From: Pseudomonadota bacterium
GTDB taxonomy: Bacteria; Pseudomonadota; Alphaproteobacteria; Sphingomonadales; Sphingomonadaceae
Assembly: GCA_023432995.1 (NCBI GenBank)
Contig: JAEZES010000121.1
Span: 1-18,635 of the forward strand
Direction: 5' to 3'
DNA: 18,635 nt
Shown: piece after piece, positions 7,086 to 16,083 of the stretch
How positions within the stretch are numbered: position 1 is the stretch's first letter
Layout of the letters: every line of letters begins with the position of its first letter
Made by a program: the position numbers and the translations under genes
Notes under the pieces: generated by a model
Seen by the model: the letters and a program-made list of their open reading frames with translations, nothing else
Databases searched by the model: none
Told to the model about the DNA's origin: nothing

Positions 7086-7634
7086 ATGACCAGCATGGCC
7101 CTTCGCTGCCATTTCCCGCTCCGACGCGGCAAGGCGCGGCTGCGCCTCGGTATTCCGGCGCAGCTGCTCAGCCTGCACGGCCGCAGCCGCGTGACGCTGC
7201 TCGACCTGTCGGAGAGCGGCGCCCGCATCCGCTACGACGGGCAGCCGGTCATCGACGTGGTTCTCGAATGGCTCGGTTACGAGGCCTTCGGTCGCGTCGT
7301 GCGCCACAGCGGCCGCGAGCTCGGCGTGCGGTTCGACGAGCCGATCAGCCAGGCCTGGTTGCTCGACACCCGCGAACTGTTGCCCGCGCTCGCCCAGGGC
7401 GAGGACCAGCTGACGCGCTTCGCCCGCGAATGGGTGCGCGGCCACGAACCGCAGGGCGGCTCGGTCCGCGGCGAGCGCCTCGCCTCCGTCCTCGGCAGCA
7501 CGCCCACCGGATGGCGCCGCGGCCTGCGGCGCCCCCCCTCGGCGCTGCGCACCTGGCTCGGCACCGCCAGGCCGTTTCTGCTCGGCGGGGCGATCATCGG
7601 CCTCGCCGCAGGCTATGCGAGCGTCTGTTTCTGA
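7086..7634 (+). CDS. PilZ-domain protein with C-terminal membrane helix
   Basis: The 182-residue product has a PilZ domain at about residues 12-90: an Arg-rich RRGKARLRLGIPAQL segment supplying the RxxxR motif, then LLDLSESGARIRY with the D/NxSxxG motif (Asp40 to Gly45), and GRVVRHSGRELGVRFDEP as the final strands. PilZ domains bind cyclic di-GMP and pass the signal to motility, polysaccharide or other systems. A linker leads to a hydrophobic C-terminal helix (FLLGGAIIGLAAGYASV, about 164-180), so the protein is probably tail-anchored in the inner membrane. The ATG at 7086 has no clear ribosome-binding site; the ATG at 7095 is an alternative. It is divergent from the SnoaL gene and convergent with the S24 repressor gene. 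Confidence 0.8.
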   Translation: MTSMALRCHFPLRRGKARLRLGIPAQLLSLHGRSRVTLLDLSESGARIRYDGQPVIDVVLEWLGYEAFGRVVRHSGRELGVRFDEPISQAWLLDTRELLPALAQGEDQLTRFAREWVRGHEPQGGSVRGERLASVLGSTPTGWRRGLRRPPSALRTWLGTARPFLLGGAIIGLAAGYASVCF

Positions 7635-7660
7635 GGCGCAGGGGCGCAGGACGCTTCGCT

Positions 7661-8287
7661 TCACAGCCGTCCCCCCTTCCAAACCACCCGCCCGACCACG
7701 TCGACGTCGGCCATCGGCACCTCGACCGGCTCGTAGGCCGGGTTCTTGCTGATCAGCCGCATGCCCGAGGGCGGCACTGCCTGGAGCAGCTTGACGTGCA
7801 GTGCCTCGCCGAGGCGGACCACGTGGACGCCTTCGCGGAACGGCCGCGGGGTGCGGTCGACGAGGATCTCGTCGCCGTCGCGCAGCAACGGGTCCATCGA
7901 GTCGCCGAGCACCCGGATCGACGACAGCATGGCCGGCTCGAGCCCCTGCTCGCGCAGCCAGCGGCGGCTGAAGCGGAAGGCGTCGAACGGGATTTCGGCC
8001 GCGCCGACGGCGCCCGGCCCGGCCGAAGCCTCGAGCGGCAGCCGCGGAACTTCGACCCACTCGCCACGTGTGACGTAGGATAAATCCTCTGGCCCGCCGA
8101 GTTCGCCCTCGCTCACGCCGAAGAACTGCGCCAGCCTGCGGCGGTCGGCTTCCTCGAGCTTGCGCGGACTGCCCTTGGTGATGAATTGCTGGAGGTACGT
8201 CGCATTGCGGCCGAGCATGCGCGACAGCGCGGCGAGGCTGCTGCCCCGTTCGCGCGCCAGTTCGGCCAGTCTTTCACGCGGGTCCAC
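7661..8287 (-). CDS. S24-family (LexA/CI-like) HTH repressor
   Basis: The 208-residue protein joins an N-terminal helix-turn-helix (about 1-60, SLAALSRMLGRNATYLQQFI) to an S24 peptidase-like domain (about 78-205). The serine/lysine dyad is visible: Ser130 in RVLGDSMDP and Lys166 in HVKLLQ. The SAGPG stretch (88-92) includes an Ala-Gly bond that could be the self-cleavage site. Proteins of this build are stress-responsive repressors like LexA or phage CI. The GTG at 8287 has AGGA about 9 bases upstream. The promoter at 8318-8346 overlaps a palindrome (8337-8352), so autorepression is likely. It is divergent from a small HTH-like gene. A phage or stress-regulon link is inference. Confidence 0.87.
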   Translation of the reverse strand: MDPRERLAELARERGSSLAALSRMLGRNATYLQQFITKGSPRKLEEADRRRLAQFFGVSEGELGGPEDLSYVTRGEWVEVPRLPLEASAGPGAVGAAEIPFDAFRFSRRWLREQGLEPAMLSSIRVLGDSMDPLLRDGDEILVDRTPRPFREGVHVVRLGEALHVKLLQAVPPSGMRLISKNPAYEPVEVPMADVDVVGRVVWKGGRL

Positions 8288-8317
8288 GGCGGATATCCTG
8301 CGATGTCCTGTCGGAAC

Positions 8318-8346
8318 TACCTACACGATGTATTTTTCCTAGACAA
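8318..8346 (-). promoter_or_regulatory. Candidate promoter of the S24 repressor gene
   Basis: On the minus strand TTGTCT (8346-8341) and TAGGTA (8323-8318) are separated by 17 bases. Transcription would start near 8311, about 24 bases before the GTG. The -10 match is weak. Confidence 0.35.
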
Positions 8347-8352
8347 GTAGGA
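8337..8352. promoter_or_regulatory. Candidate operator palindrome between the S24 repressor and the small HTH gene
   Basis: TCCTA-GACAAG-TAGGA is a perfect 5-bp inverted repeat with a 6-base spacer. It covers the -35 of the candidate repressor promoter. A further CCTAC at 8320-8324 (in a CTACCTAC repeat) pairs in inverted sense with GTAGG at 8347-8351. Such spaced half-sites fit a dimeric HTH repressor, but binding is not shown. Confidence 0.4.
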
Positions 8353-8403
8353 TTTCGCGCGCGACGACGAGCCGGAGACAGCGACTCGCCGGAGGAGATT
8401 CCC

Positions 8404-8592
8404 ATGCTGATCCGCAAGATCGAAACCTTCCTGCGCCGCACCGGAATGCCGCCCACGACGTTCGGCCGCCTGGTCGCGCGCGATCCCCGTTTCGTGCTCG
8501 ACCTGCGCAACGGGCGCGAGCCGCGCCCGCATACCGAACAACGGGCGGAACATTTCATGAACGCTTACGCAGAGGACCACCATGTCTGCTAG
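8404..8592 (+). CDS. Small HTH-like protein of unknown function
   Basis: A 62-residue product begins MLIRKIETFLRRTGMPPTTF and continues GRLVARDPRFVLDLRNGREP. The pattern (helix, short turn, FGRLVARDPRFV, then LRNGREPRP) looks like a compact Cro-type DNA-binding fold: predicted helices with a basic C-terminal half. I recall similar short proteins in alphaproteobacteria, without an assigned function. A very good GGAGGAG ribosome-binding site stands 6 bases upstream of the ATG. It is divergent from the S24 repressor and overlaps the next gene by 11 bases, so it is probably co-transcribed with it. The DNA-binding role is inferred. Confidence 0.72.
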   Translation: MLIRKIETFLRRTGMPPTTFGRLVARDPRFVLDLRNGREPRPHTEQRAEHFMNAYAEDHHVC

Positions 8593-8935
8593 ATCCCGCC
8601 CGCCCGGCTCGCCCATCCGCCACCGCCGCCGCCCCGCCGATGCCCTGCGCGAAGCGCTGCTTGGTCTCGCCCGCGAGCGGGCGGTCATTCTCGGCCATTG
8701 CGAGACGAGCTGGGCCAGCATCACCTTCACCGGGGCGCGCCACCGGCTCCAGCTGCTGTTCGATGGCGCAGAGGCGATCGAGGCCGGCGAGCGGTTCATC
8801 GTCCTGCTGCCTGAGCACGAGTTCGACATTCCCGGCCAGCTCGTCGCCGATGCCGCGGTGACCGAAGTCGACCACCGCCTGCAGCCGCAGCGGATGCAGG
8901 TCACCTGCGAGCTGCTGCTGCTCGAGGATGGCTAG
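8582..8935 (+). CDS. Conserved-looking protein of unknown function
   Basis: The 117-residue product has a basic N-terminus (MSARSRPPGSPIRHRRRPAD), then a compact alpha/beta-type region: LREALLGLARERAVILGHCE, SWASITFTGARHRLQLLFDG, FIVLLPEHEFDIPGQLVADA, and a final strand QVTCELLLLEDG. No signal peptide or membrane helix is visible. I do not recognise the family. The start overlaps the stop of the small HTH gene by 11 bases (ATG at 8582, TAG at 8590-8592), implying translational coupling and a shared role. Codon use is like the neighbours, supporting a real gene. It is followed by a hairpin at 8973-8991. Confidence 0.72.
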   Translation: MSARSRPPGSPIRHRRRPADALREALLGLARERAVILGHCETSWASITFTGARHRLQLLFDGAEAIEAGERFIVLLPEHEFDIPGQLVADAAVTEVDHRLQPQRMQVTCELLLLEDG

Positions 8936-8972
8936 GCCCCGTGGCCAGTGCGACCATTGGGACCATTCGCGA

Positions 8973-8991
8973 GGCGGGCTCTCAGCCTGCC
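8973..8991. terminator. Hairpin between convergent genes
   Basis: GGCGGGCT-CTC-AGCCTGCC forms an 8-bp stem with one G-T pair. An outer 7-bp inverted repeat TCGCGAG / CTCGCGA (8967-8973 and 9002-9008) surrounds it. It lies between the plus-strand gene ending at 8935 and the aldehyde dehydrogenase gene ending at 9024. No T run follows, so termination is only likely. Confidence 0.4.
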
Positions 8992-9023
8992 CCGTTCCTG
9001 ACTCGCGACGCCCCGCCCCGGCG

Positions 9024-10460
<1,437 letters not shown>

Positions 10461-10475
10461 TGCAAACTCTCCGTC

Positions 10476-10558
10476 CGTCATCCCGGCGAACGCCGGGACC
10501 TCGCACACCAAGCGCCGAGCCATCGGGCACGCGGCCCCGGCATCGGCCGGGGTGACGA
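10476..10558. repeat. Bipartite REP-like palindromic element
   Basis: Two hairpins lie between the ThDP-enzyme gene and the aldehyde dehydrogenase gene: TCCCGGCG-AA-CGCCGGGA (10481-10498) and CCCCGGC-ATCG-GCCGGGG (10535-10552). The outer ends CGTCATCCCGGC and GCCGGGGTGACG are inverted copies with one difference. This is the form of the dispersed 'GTCATCCCGGC' repeats common in alphaproteobacterial genomes, whose translated form is PAFAGMT. I saw no other copy in this window. It may affect mRNA ends or coupling between the two genes. Confidence 0.7.
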
Positions 10559-10562
10559 GCGG

Positions 10563-12254
10563 CTAAAGCGCCTTCGACAGCTCCTTGATGTCCTTGTTGA
10601 GGATCTGGTCGTTCTCCGAATAATCCACCGGGCAGTCGATCAGGTGCACCCCGCCCGCATCCCGGCACATCGCCAGCAGTTCGCGCAGGTGCTCGCTGCT
10701 CTCGGCGCGGTGGCCGCTGGCGCCGTAGGCTTCGGCGTAGGCCACGAAGTCGGGATTGCCGTAAGTCAGGCCGAAGTCCTTGAAGCCCATGTTGGCCTGC
10801 TTCCAGCGGATCATGCCGTAGGCGTCGTCCCGCAGGATCAGCACGGTCAGGTTGAGCCCGAGGCGCACCGCGGTCTCCATCTCCTGGCTGTTCATCATGA
10901 ACCCGCCGTCGCCGCAAATCGCCATGACCTTGCGCTCGGGATAGAGCATCGCGCTCATCATAGCGCTCGGCAACCCGGCGCCCATCGTCGCCAGGGCGTT
11001 GTCGAGCAGCACGGTGTTGGGCAGGTAGGCGGCGTAACCGCGGGCGAACCAGATCTTGTAGACCCCGTTGTCGAGGCAGATGATGCCGTCCTCGGGCATG
11101 CACTCGCGCACCTGCCGGACGAGATGCGGCGGGAAGATCGGAAAGCGCGCGTCGGCCGCCAGCGCCTCGGTATGTTCGACCTCGGCCCGCCGGTAGCCGA
11201 GCATCGTCTCGAAGCTCCACTTGCCCTGCGGCACGATGTCTTCCTTCATCTGCCAGATCGCGTTGGCGATGTCGCCGATCACCTCGATCTGCGGGAAGTA
11301 CACCGGATCGACCTCGGCCGTGCGGGTCGAGACGTGGATCACCGTCGGCGGGCTGTCGTCGCCGCGCACCCCGGCTTGGTCGTTGCGCATGAAGAACGGC
11401 GGCTTCTCGATCACGTCGTGGCCGACATTGACGATCACGTCGGCGTCCTCGAGCGCGCGATGGACGAAGTCCCCGGCCGAGAGCGCCGCGCAGCCGAGGA
11501 ACAGCGGGTGGCGCTCGTCGATCACCCCCTTGCCGAGCTGGGTGGTCAGGAACGGTATCCCGGTCTTGTCGACGAACTGCCGCAGCATGCGCCCGCACAT
11601 CTTGCGGTTGGCTCCGGCGCCGATCACCAGCACCGGGCGCGCCGCACCTTCGAGCGCCTCGACCGCCTGGCGCACGGCCTTCGGCTCGGCCGACGGCCGC
11701 CGCGCGATCGAACGCGGGAGCGGGCGCGACGCGGTGCGCTCGTCGGCCACGTCTTCGGCCAGTTCGAGGTGCACGGCGCCGGGCTTTTCCTCCTCGGCCA
11801 GGCGATAGGCCTCGCGCACCCGGCTCGGAATGTTGTCGGCCGAGGCGAGCTGGTGGGTGAACTTGGTGATCGGGTCCATCATCGCCACCACGTCGAGGAT
11901 CTGGAACCGGCCCTGCTTGGACTTCTTGATCGGCTTCTGCCCGGTGATCATCAGCATCGGCATCCCGCCGAGCTGGGCGTAGGCGGCGGCGGTGACGAAG
12001 TTGGTCGCGCCCGGACCGAGCGTCGCCAGGCACACGCCGGCCTTGCCGGTGTGGCGGCCGTACGTCGCGGCCATGAACCCGGCGCCCTGCTCGTGGCGGG
12101 TCAGCACCAGCTTGATCGTCGACGAGCGCGACAGCGAGTCGAGGAAGTCGAGGTTCTCCTCGCCCGGAACGCCGAAGATGTACTCGCAGCCCTCGGCTTC
12201 GAGGCACTCGATGAACAGGTCGGATGCCTTGTGCAGCTCGCCGCCGTCGGCCAT
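10563..12254 (-). CDS. Thiamine-diphosphate enzyme, acetolactate synthase large-subunit-like
   Basis: The 563-residue protein has the three-domain build of ThDP decarboxylases/carboligases. The N-terminal pyrimidine-binding domain holds YIFGVPGEEN and catalytic Glu55 in RHEQGAGFMA. The middle domain has VLVIGAGANRK (about 208-218). The C-terminal domain holds the metal/diphosphate motif from CGDGGFMMNSQEME (GDG at 448-450) to LRDDAYGM (about 474-481). No regulatory small-subunit gene is adjacent, so a catabolic or non-branched-chain role is more likely than biosynthetic AHAS. It would decarboxylate a 2-oxoacid and release or transfer the aldehyde unit. The ATG at 12254 follows GGGGGAG by 6 bases. 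It lies 65 bases after the hydroxyacid dehydrogenase gene and before an aldehyde dehydrogenase gene. Confidence 0.88.
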   Translation of the reverse strand: MADGGELHKASDLFIECLEAEGCEYIFGVPGEENLDFLDSLSRSSTIKLVLTRHEQGAGFMAATYGRHTGKAGVCLATLGPGATNFVTAAAYAQLGGMPMLMITGQKPIKKSKQGRFQILDVVAMMDPITKFTHQLASADNIPSRVREAYRLAEEEKPGAVHLELAEDVADERTASRPLPRSIARRPSAEPKAVRQAVEALEGAARPVLVIGAGANRKMCGRMLRQFVDKTGIPFLTTQLGKGVIDERHPLFLGCAALSAGDFVHRALEDADVIVNVGHDVIEKPPFFMRNDQAGVRGDDSPPTVIHVSTRTAEVDPVYFPQIEVIGDIANAIWQMKEDIVPQGKWSFETMLGYRRAEVEHTEALAADARFPIFPPHLVRQVRECMPEDGIICLDNGVYKIWFARGYAAYLPNTVLLDNALATMGAGLPSAMMSAMLYPERKVMAICGDGGFMMNSQEMETAVRLGLNLTVLILRDDAYGMIRWKQANMGFKDFGLTYGNPDFVAYAEAYGASGHRAESSEHLRELLAMCRDAGGVHLIDCPVDYSENDQILNKDIKELSKAL

Positions 12255-12319
12255 TGGTCGCTCCCCCGCAATCGCGCCCGAATGCGGTGGGTATCAAAGC
12301 GCGGCGGCGGAGTCTCGCC

Positions 12320-13246
12320 TCAATACCCGCGAGCGAGGTCGACCGTGGCCTCGAGCGGCTCGCCGGCGCGGAACCGTTCGCAGTTGCGCAGGAACCGATC
12401 GGCGGCGCGCGCCTGGCTCGCCGGGGTCGGGATGCCGGAAAGGTGCATCGTGATGTGCGCGTTGGGCAGCGACCACAGCGGGTGCCCGGGCGGCAGCGGC
12501 TCGGGGTCGGTCAGGTCGAGCACCGCGGCGGCGATGCGCTGCTCGGCCAGCGCCTCGGTCAGCGCCGCCTGGTCGACGCAGTCGGCGCGGGCGAAATTGA
12601 CCAGCACCGCCTCGCGCTTCATCGCCGCCAGCTCGGGCGCGCCGATCGCGCCCTTGGTCTCGGGCGTGCCCGGCAGCGCCAGCACGATCCAGTCGAAGCT
12701 GCCGAGCTGGTGGCGCCAGCCGCGCGGGCGGCTGCGGCTGACGGCGACAATCTCGACGCGCAGACCCTCGAGCGCGCGCCCGATCGCCTGCCCGATCGCG
12801 CCGTAGCCGAGGATCAGCGCGCGGCTGCCGGCGAGGTCGCGAATGCCCGGGGCGGCGGCAAGCCACTCGCCGCGGTCCTGCGCGCGAACCACGGCCGGAT
12901 AGTCCTTGGCCACCGCGAGCATCGTCATGACCGCGTATTCGGCGACCTGCTGCGTCGTCAGGCCGGTGCCGCAGGTCAGGGCGACACCGCGGGCGGCGAG
13001 CTCAGCCAGCGGCAGCCAGTCGACCCCGGTGTACGAGGTATTGAGCCAGCGCAGCCGTGCGGCCGCGGCCACCGCCGCCAGCGCCGGCGGCTTGTCGTGC
13101 CGGTCGAACCAGCCGATTTCCGCCTCCGGCGCCAGCCGGATCAGTTGCTCGGGCGAGGTCCACCAGCGGACGTCGAGCCAGTCGGGCAGGCGGCCGTCGA
13201 GCGCCGGGCGCAGGCGGCCGTCGAGAACCGCGACCGTGCCGGTCAT
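12320..13246 (-). CDS. D-2-hydroxyacid dehydrogenase family protein
   Basis: The 308-residue protein is an NAD(P)-dependent 2-hydroxyacid dehydrogenase. The Rossmann motif LILGYGAIGQAIG (about 144-156) is complete, and the catalytic Arg220 (VNFARADCVDQAAL), Glu249 (DPEPLPPGHPLW) and His268 (NAHITMHLSG) are all present. It interconverts a 2-oxoacid and a D-2-hydroxyacid; glyoxylate or hydroxypyruvate reduction is a common activity in the family, but the substrate is not readable. The ATG at 13246 overlaps the stop of the upstream DUF3828-like gene in ATGA, so coupling is likely. The gene lies in a one-direction run with the ThDP enzyme and aldehyde dehydrogenase genes. Confidence 0.9.
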   Translation of the reverse strand: MTGTVAVLDGRLRPALDGRLPDWLDVRWWTSPEQLIRLAPEAEIGWFDRHDKPPALAAVAAAARLRWLNTSYTGVDWLPLAELAARGVALTCGTGLTTQQVAEYAVMTMLAVAKDYPAVVRAQDRGEWLAAAPGIRDLAGSRALILGYGAIGQAIGRALEGLRVEIVAVSRSRPRGWRHQLGSFDWIVLALPGTPETKGAIGAPELAAMKREAVLVNFARADCVDQAALTEALAEQRIAAAVLDLTDPEPLPPGHPLWSLPNAHITMHLSGIPTPASQARAADRFLRNCERFRAGEPLEATVDLARGY

Positions 13247-13755
13247 CCGGCGTTTCCGGCCGCCGACGCCTCGTGCTCCGCGATCGTTTCGCGCAGCGCA
13301 TGCTTGAGTCCGTCGGGCAGGCCGTCGCCGACGATGTCGTCGACCTTCCACCCGCCCGCCTCTCGCTTCAGGACCAGCCGCGCGGCGCGCGCGGCCTCGT
13401 CACCCGAGCGCCCGAGGTCGAGGATCAGGTCGACCTCGGCCGCGCCGTCGGTGGTCATGCCGATGGCGATGATCGTCACCAGGAAGCGGCGCGGGTTCCA
13501 TTCCTGGCACTGGCACAGCCAGTCGCCGTCGCTCAGCGCGTCGGGCTCGTCTTGCGGCTGGACCCTCTTCCAGCGCGCGATCAGCGCCGCGACTTCGGCC
13601 GAATAGACCGGATAGTCGGGCGCGGCGACGCCGGTCGCCGGGCGAGCATAAGGGGCGAAGATCTCGGTGACCTGCGTCTCGATCGCCTCGCGTTCGCTGT
13701 CGGACGGCGCGCCGGCGCTCGCAGCAAGCAGCAGAAGACCTAGCGTCGCAAGCAT
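13243..13755 (-). CDS. Exported protein, DUF3828-like
   Basis: The 170-residue product begins with a signal peptide (MLATLGLLLLAASAGA) and is expected in the periplasm. The mature part has the order seen in DUF3828-type (NTF2-like) proteins: a helix with ETQVTEIFAPYA, then DALSDGDWLCQCQEWNPRRF, then beta strands (VTIIAIGMTTDGAAEVDLIL, RLVLKREAGGWKVDDIVG). CQC and the WKVDDI end block are the most typical parts. No catalytic role is known. GGAGA stands about 9 bases before the ATG at 13755. It follows cysS by 52 bases and overlaps the hydroxyacid dehydrogenase gene by 4 bases. The family assignment is from memory of the pattern. Confidence 0.72.
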   Translation of the reverse strand: MLATLGLLLLAASAGAPSDSEREAIETQVTEIFAPYARPATGVAAPDYPVYSAEVAALIARWKRVQPQDEPDALSDGDWLCQCQEWNPRRFLVTIIAIGMTTDGAAEVDLILDLGRSGDEAARAARLVLKREAGGWKVDDIVGDGLPDGLKHALRETIAEHEASAAGNAG

Positions 13756-13807
13756 ACCGGTGTCTCTCCGAGGCCGGCCGAAGGATGGGGCACCGCGCCG
13801 CCGCGCG

Positions 13808-15313
13808 TCAATCGCCGAGCGCCCACTCCCATCCGAGCGGATCGCCGTCCATCACCTCGACCCCGCGCGCGGCGAGTTCGCCGCGGATCGCGTCCGAGGT
13901 GGCGAAGTCCTTGTCCGCCCGCGCCGCGCGCCGGCGCGCCAGCGCATCCTCGATCTCGGCTTCGGTGATGGCCGCCGCCTTCGGCCGCAACCGCAAGTCG
14001 GCCCGCGCCAGATCGAGCAGGCGAAGCCCGAGCACCGAATCCATCATCGCGACCGCGGTCAGCACCTCGCCCGGCGGCATCTTCTTCAGGCCCAGCAGTT
14101 CCTCGAGCACGGTCAGCGCCACCGGGGTATTGAGATCGTCGGACAGCGCCTTGTCGAACCGCACGACGAGCGGCCGCAAGGTGCCACCGACTTCGTCGAC
14201 TGCGCTGTCGAGCGTCCATCCGCCCTCGGGCGGTTCGACAGCCAGGTCGTTGTTTTCCAACGCGCGCGCCTTGACTGTCTCGACCGCCATCAGCAGCCGT
14301 TTCAACCGCACCAGCGCCGCGCCGAGCCCGTCCCACGAGAACTCGAGCTCGCTCCGGTAGTGCGCCTGCAGGCACATCAGGCGATAGGCGAGCGGGTGGT
14401 AGCCCTTGTCGATCAGCAGCTGCAGCCGCAGGAACTCGCCCGCCGATTTGCTCATCTTGCCAGAGCGTTCGACGAGGAAGTTGTTGTGCATCCACAGGCG
14501 CGCGCCGCTGTTCGCCGGGACGTCGAGCGCGTCTGTGCCGCAGAACGCCTGGTTCTGCGCGATCTCGTTCGGGTGGTGGATCTCGCGGTGATCGATCCCG
14601 CCGGTGTGGATGTCGAACGGAAACCCGAGCAACTTCCCGCTCATCACCGAACATTCGAGATGCCAGCCCGGCGCCCCGCGACCCCAGGGCGAATCCCACT
14701 CCATCTGCCGCGTCTCGCCCGGCGGCGTCCTGCGCCAGATGGCGAAGTCGGCCGGATTGCGCTTGCCCTCGACCGCCTCGATGCGGCCCTCGCCCTCGTC
14801 GGTCACGGCGCGCGCGAGGCGGCCGTAGTCGGCCACCGTCGAGACGTCGAAGTAGAGCCCGCCTTCCAGCTCGTAGCAGTGCTTGTCCGCGATGGTCTCG
14901 GCAAACTCGATCATCGCCGGCACGTAATCGGTGGCCACCGACCAATGCGCCGGCTGGCGTATGTTGAGCGCCTTGATGTCCGCCCAATACGCCTCGGTAT
15001 AGTGCCGCGCGATGTTCCAGATCGACTGCTGCTGCGCCGCCGCCGCCTGCTCGAGCTTGTCCTCGCCCGCGTCGGCGTCGTCGGTCAGGTGGCCGACGTC
15101 GGTGATATTGATCACGTGGGTCAGCATGAGCCCCTTCCAGCTCAGCGCCCGGCCCAGCACGTCGGCGAACACGTAGGCGCGCATGTTGCCGATGTGCGGG
15201 TAATTGTAGACCGTCGGTCCGCAGGTATAGACCCGCGCTTCGCCCGGATGCAGCGGGTGGAAGGTCTCGATCTCGCGGGTCAGCGAGTTGAACAGGCGCA
15301 GAGGTGCGGTCAT
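13808..15313 (-). CDS. cysS: Cysteinyl-tRNA synthetase
   Basis: CysRS attaches cysteine to tRNA-Cys. The 501-residue protein is full length. The class I signatures are PHIGNMRAY (HIGH-type, residues 40-43) and KMSKS (286-290). Zinc ligands fit Cys31 (YTCGPTVYNY), Cys221 (HLECSVMSG), His246 and Glu250 (IHHPNE). The C-terminal tRNA-binding part ends DKDFATSDAIRGELAARGVE, then GWEWALGD. The ATG at 15313 gives the standard start MTAPLRLFNSLTREIE. The gene follows the HxlR regulator gene by 52 bases. A decayed copy of its first 44 or so codons and of about 35 upstream bases lies at 17382-17550, so the locus has been rearranged; this copy looks functional. Confidence 0.97.
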   Translation of the reverse strand: MTAPLRLFNSLTREIETFHPLHPGEARVYTCGPTVYNYPHIGNMRAYVFADVLGRALSWKGLMLTHVINITDVGHLTDDADAGEDKLEQAAAAQQQSIWNIARHYTEAYWADIKALNIRQPAHWSVATDYVPAMIEFAETIADKHCYELEGGLYFDVSTVADYGRLARAVTDEGEGRIEAVEGKRNPADFAIWRRTPPGETRQMEWDSPWGRGAPGWHLECSVMSGKLLGFPFDIHTGGIDHREIHHPNEIAQNQAFCGTDALDVPANSGARLWMHNNFLVERSGKMSKSAGEFLRLQLLIDKGYHPLAYRLMCLQAHYRSELEFSWDGLGAALVRLKRLLMAVETVKARALENNDLAVEPPEGGWTLDSAVDEVGGTLRPLVVRFDKALSDDLNTPVALTVLEELLGLKKMPPGEVLTAVAMMDSVLGLRLLDLARADLRLRPKAAAITEAEIEDALARRRAARADKDFATSDAIRGELAARGVEVMDGDPLGWEWALGD

Positions 15314-15365
15314 CCCGAGCGGCCTTAGGCGCGCACGGACTCAGGTCAAGCCGTGCCCGCGGCCG

Positions 15366-16064
15366 TCACGCAACCATCCGCGGCTGGGCGGCAAACGGGC
15401 TCAGCGCGAGCCACGAGGGAAAGGCCTCGGCGATCACGCGATCGCCGGTGAGCAGGATACGCTCGTCGCGCAGCGCCTCGGCGAACGGCAGCAGGCCCAT
15501 CCAGATGGCCGTCATCGCCCTGAGCTCGGCGTTGACGTAGAGGTCGACATCGAACCCCGGATCGATCTTGCACAAGTCCACGCAGGCATCGGGCGTCACC
15601 ACCAGCCACCACTGCCGCTCCCTTGCCGCGGCGTCGGGAAACCTGACTTGCACCACCCGGCGCGAGGGCGGCGGCGGGTCGATCCGGACATTGCGCCGCA
15701 TGTCCCACATCAGCAGGGTCGCATCGAGGTTCTGCAGCGACAGCTCGCTCGCGATCCACCGCTGGCCCCAGCGTCCGAACCCTTCGATAAGCGGCTGCAA
15801 CTCGCGCCCGGCTTCAGTCAGGCCGTACTCGAAGACCCCCGGCTCACGCTCGACCGGCCGACGCTCGACCACTCCGGCCGCCTCCAGCTCCTTTAGCCGC
15901 TGCGACAGCAGCGCGGGCGAGATCCGCGGCAGCCCGCGGCGCAACTCGTTGAATCGCGTCGACCCGGCGATGAATTCGCGCAGCAGCACGACCGTCCACC
16001 GCGTGCACAGGATTTCGGCCGCCATCGCCACCGGGCAGAACTGGTGGTAGCTCTGTTCAGTCAT
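15366..16064 (-). CDS. HxlR-family winged-helix regulator with C-terminal extension
   Basis: The 232-residue product has an HxlR-type winged helix at about 1-105: the conserved N-terminal Cys10 in HQFCPVAMAAEILCTRWTVV, the recognition region RFNELRRGLPRISPALLSQR, then LKELEAAGVVERRP and the wing. Cys10 matches the redox-sensing Cys of family members such as HypR and YodB. About 120 further residues (from about 110, ending WLALSPFAAQPRMVA) are longer than minimal HxlR proteins and resemble a ligand-binding SCP2-like domain; that is inference. The ATG at 16064 follows GAGGGAGAACGC. It is divergent from the acyl-CoA-dehydrogenase-like gene and probably regulates it and itself via the direct repeat at 16112-16150. 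It lies upstream of cysS on the same strand. Confidence 0.85.
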   Translation of the reverse strand: MTEQSYHQFCPVAMAAEILCTRWTVVLLREFIAGSTRFNELRRGLPRISPALLSQRLKELEAAGVVERRPVEREPGVFEYGLTEAGRELQPLIEGFGRWGQRWIASELSLQNLDATLLMWDMRRNVRIDPPPPSRRVVQVRFPDAAARERQWWLVVTPDACVDLCKIDPGFDVDLYVNAELRAMTAIWMGLLPFAEALRDERILLTGDRVIAEAFPSWLALSPFAAQPRMVA

Positions 16065-16083
16065 GCGTTCTCCCTCGGGCGGA

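Noticed and set aside
5780..8083. 767-codon open frame on the plus strand across the SnoaL, PilZ and S24 genes
   Set aside because: It covers parts of three better-supported genes in other frames, and the product has no recognisable domain.
10461..10523. Upstream extension of the aldehyde dehydrogenase to 10523
   Set aside because: The extension is a translation of a palindromic repeat (PAFAGMT) and lies before a good ribosome-binding site with GTG at 10460.
13667..15328. 553-codon plus-strand open frame opposite cysS
   Set aside because: It is antisense to a full-length, motif-complete cysS.
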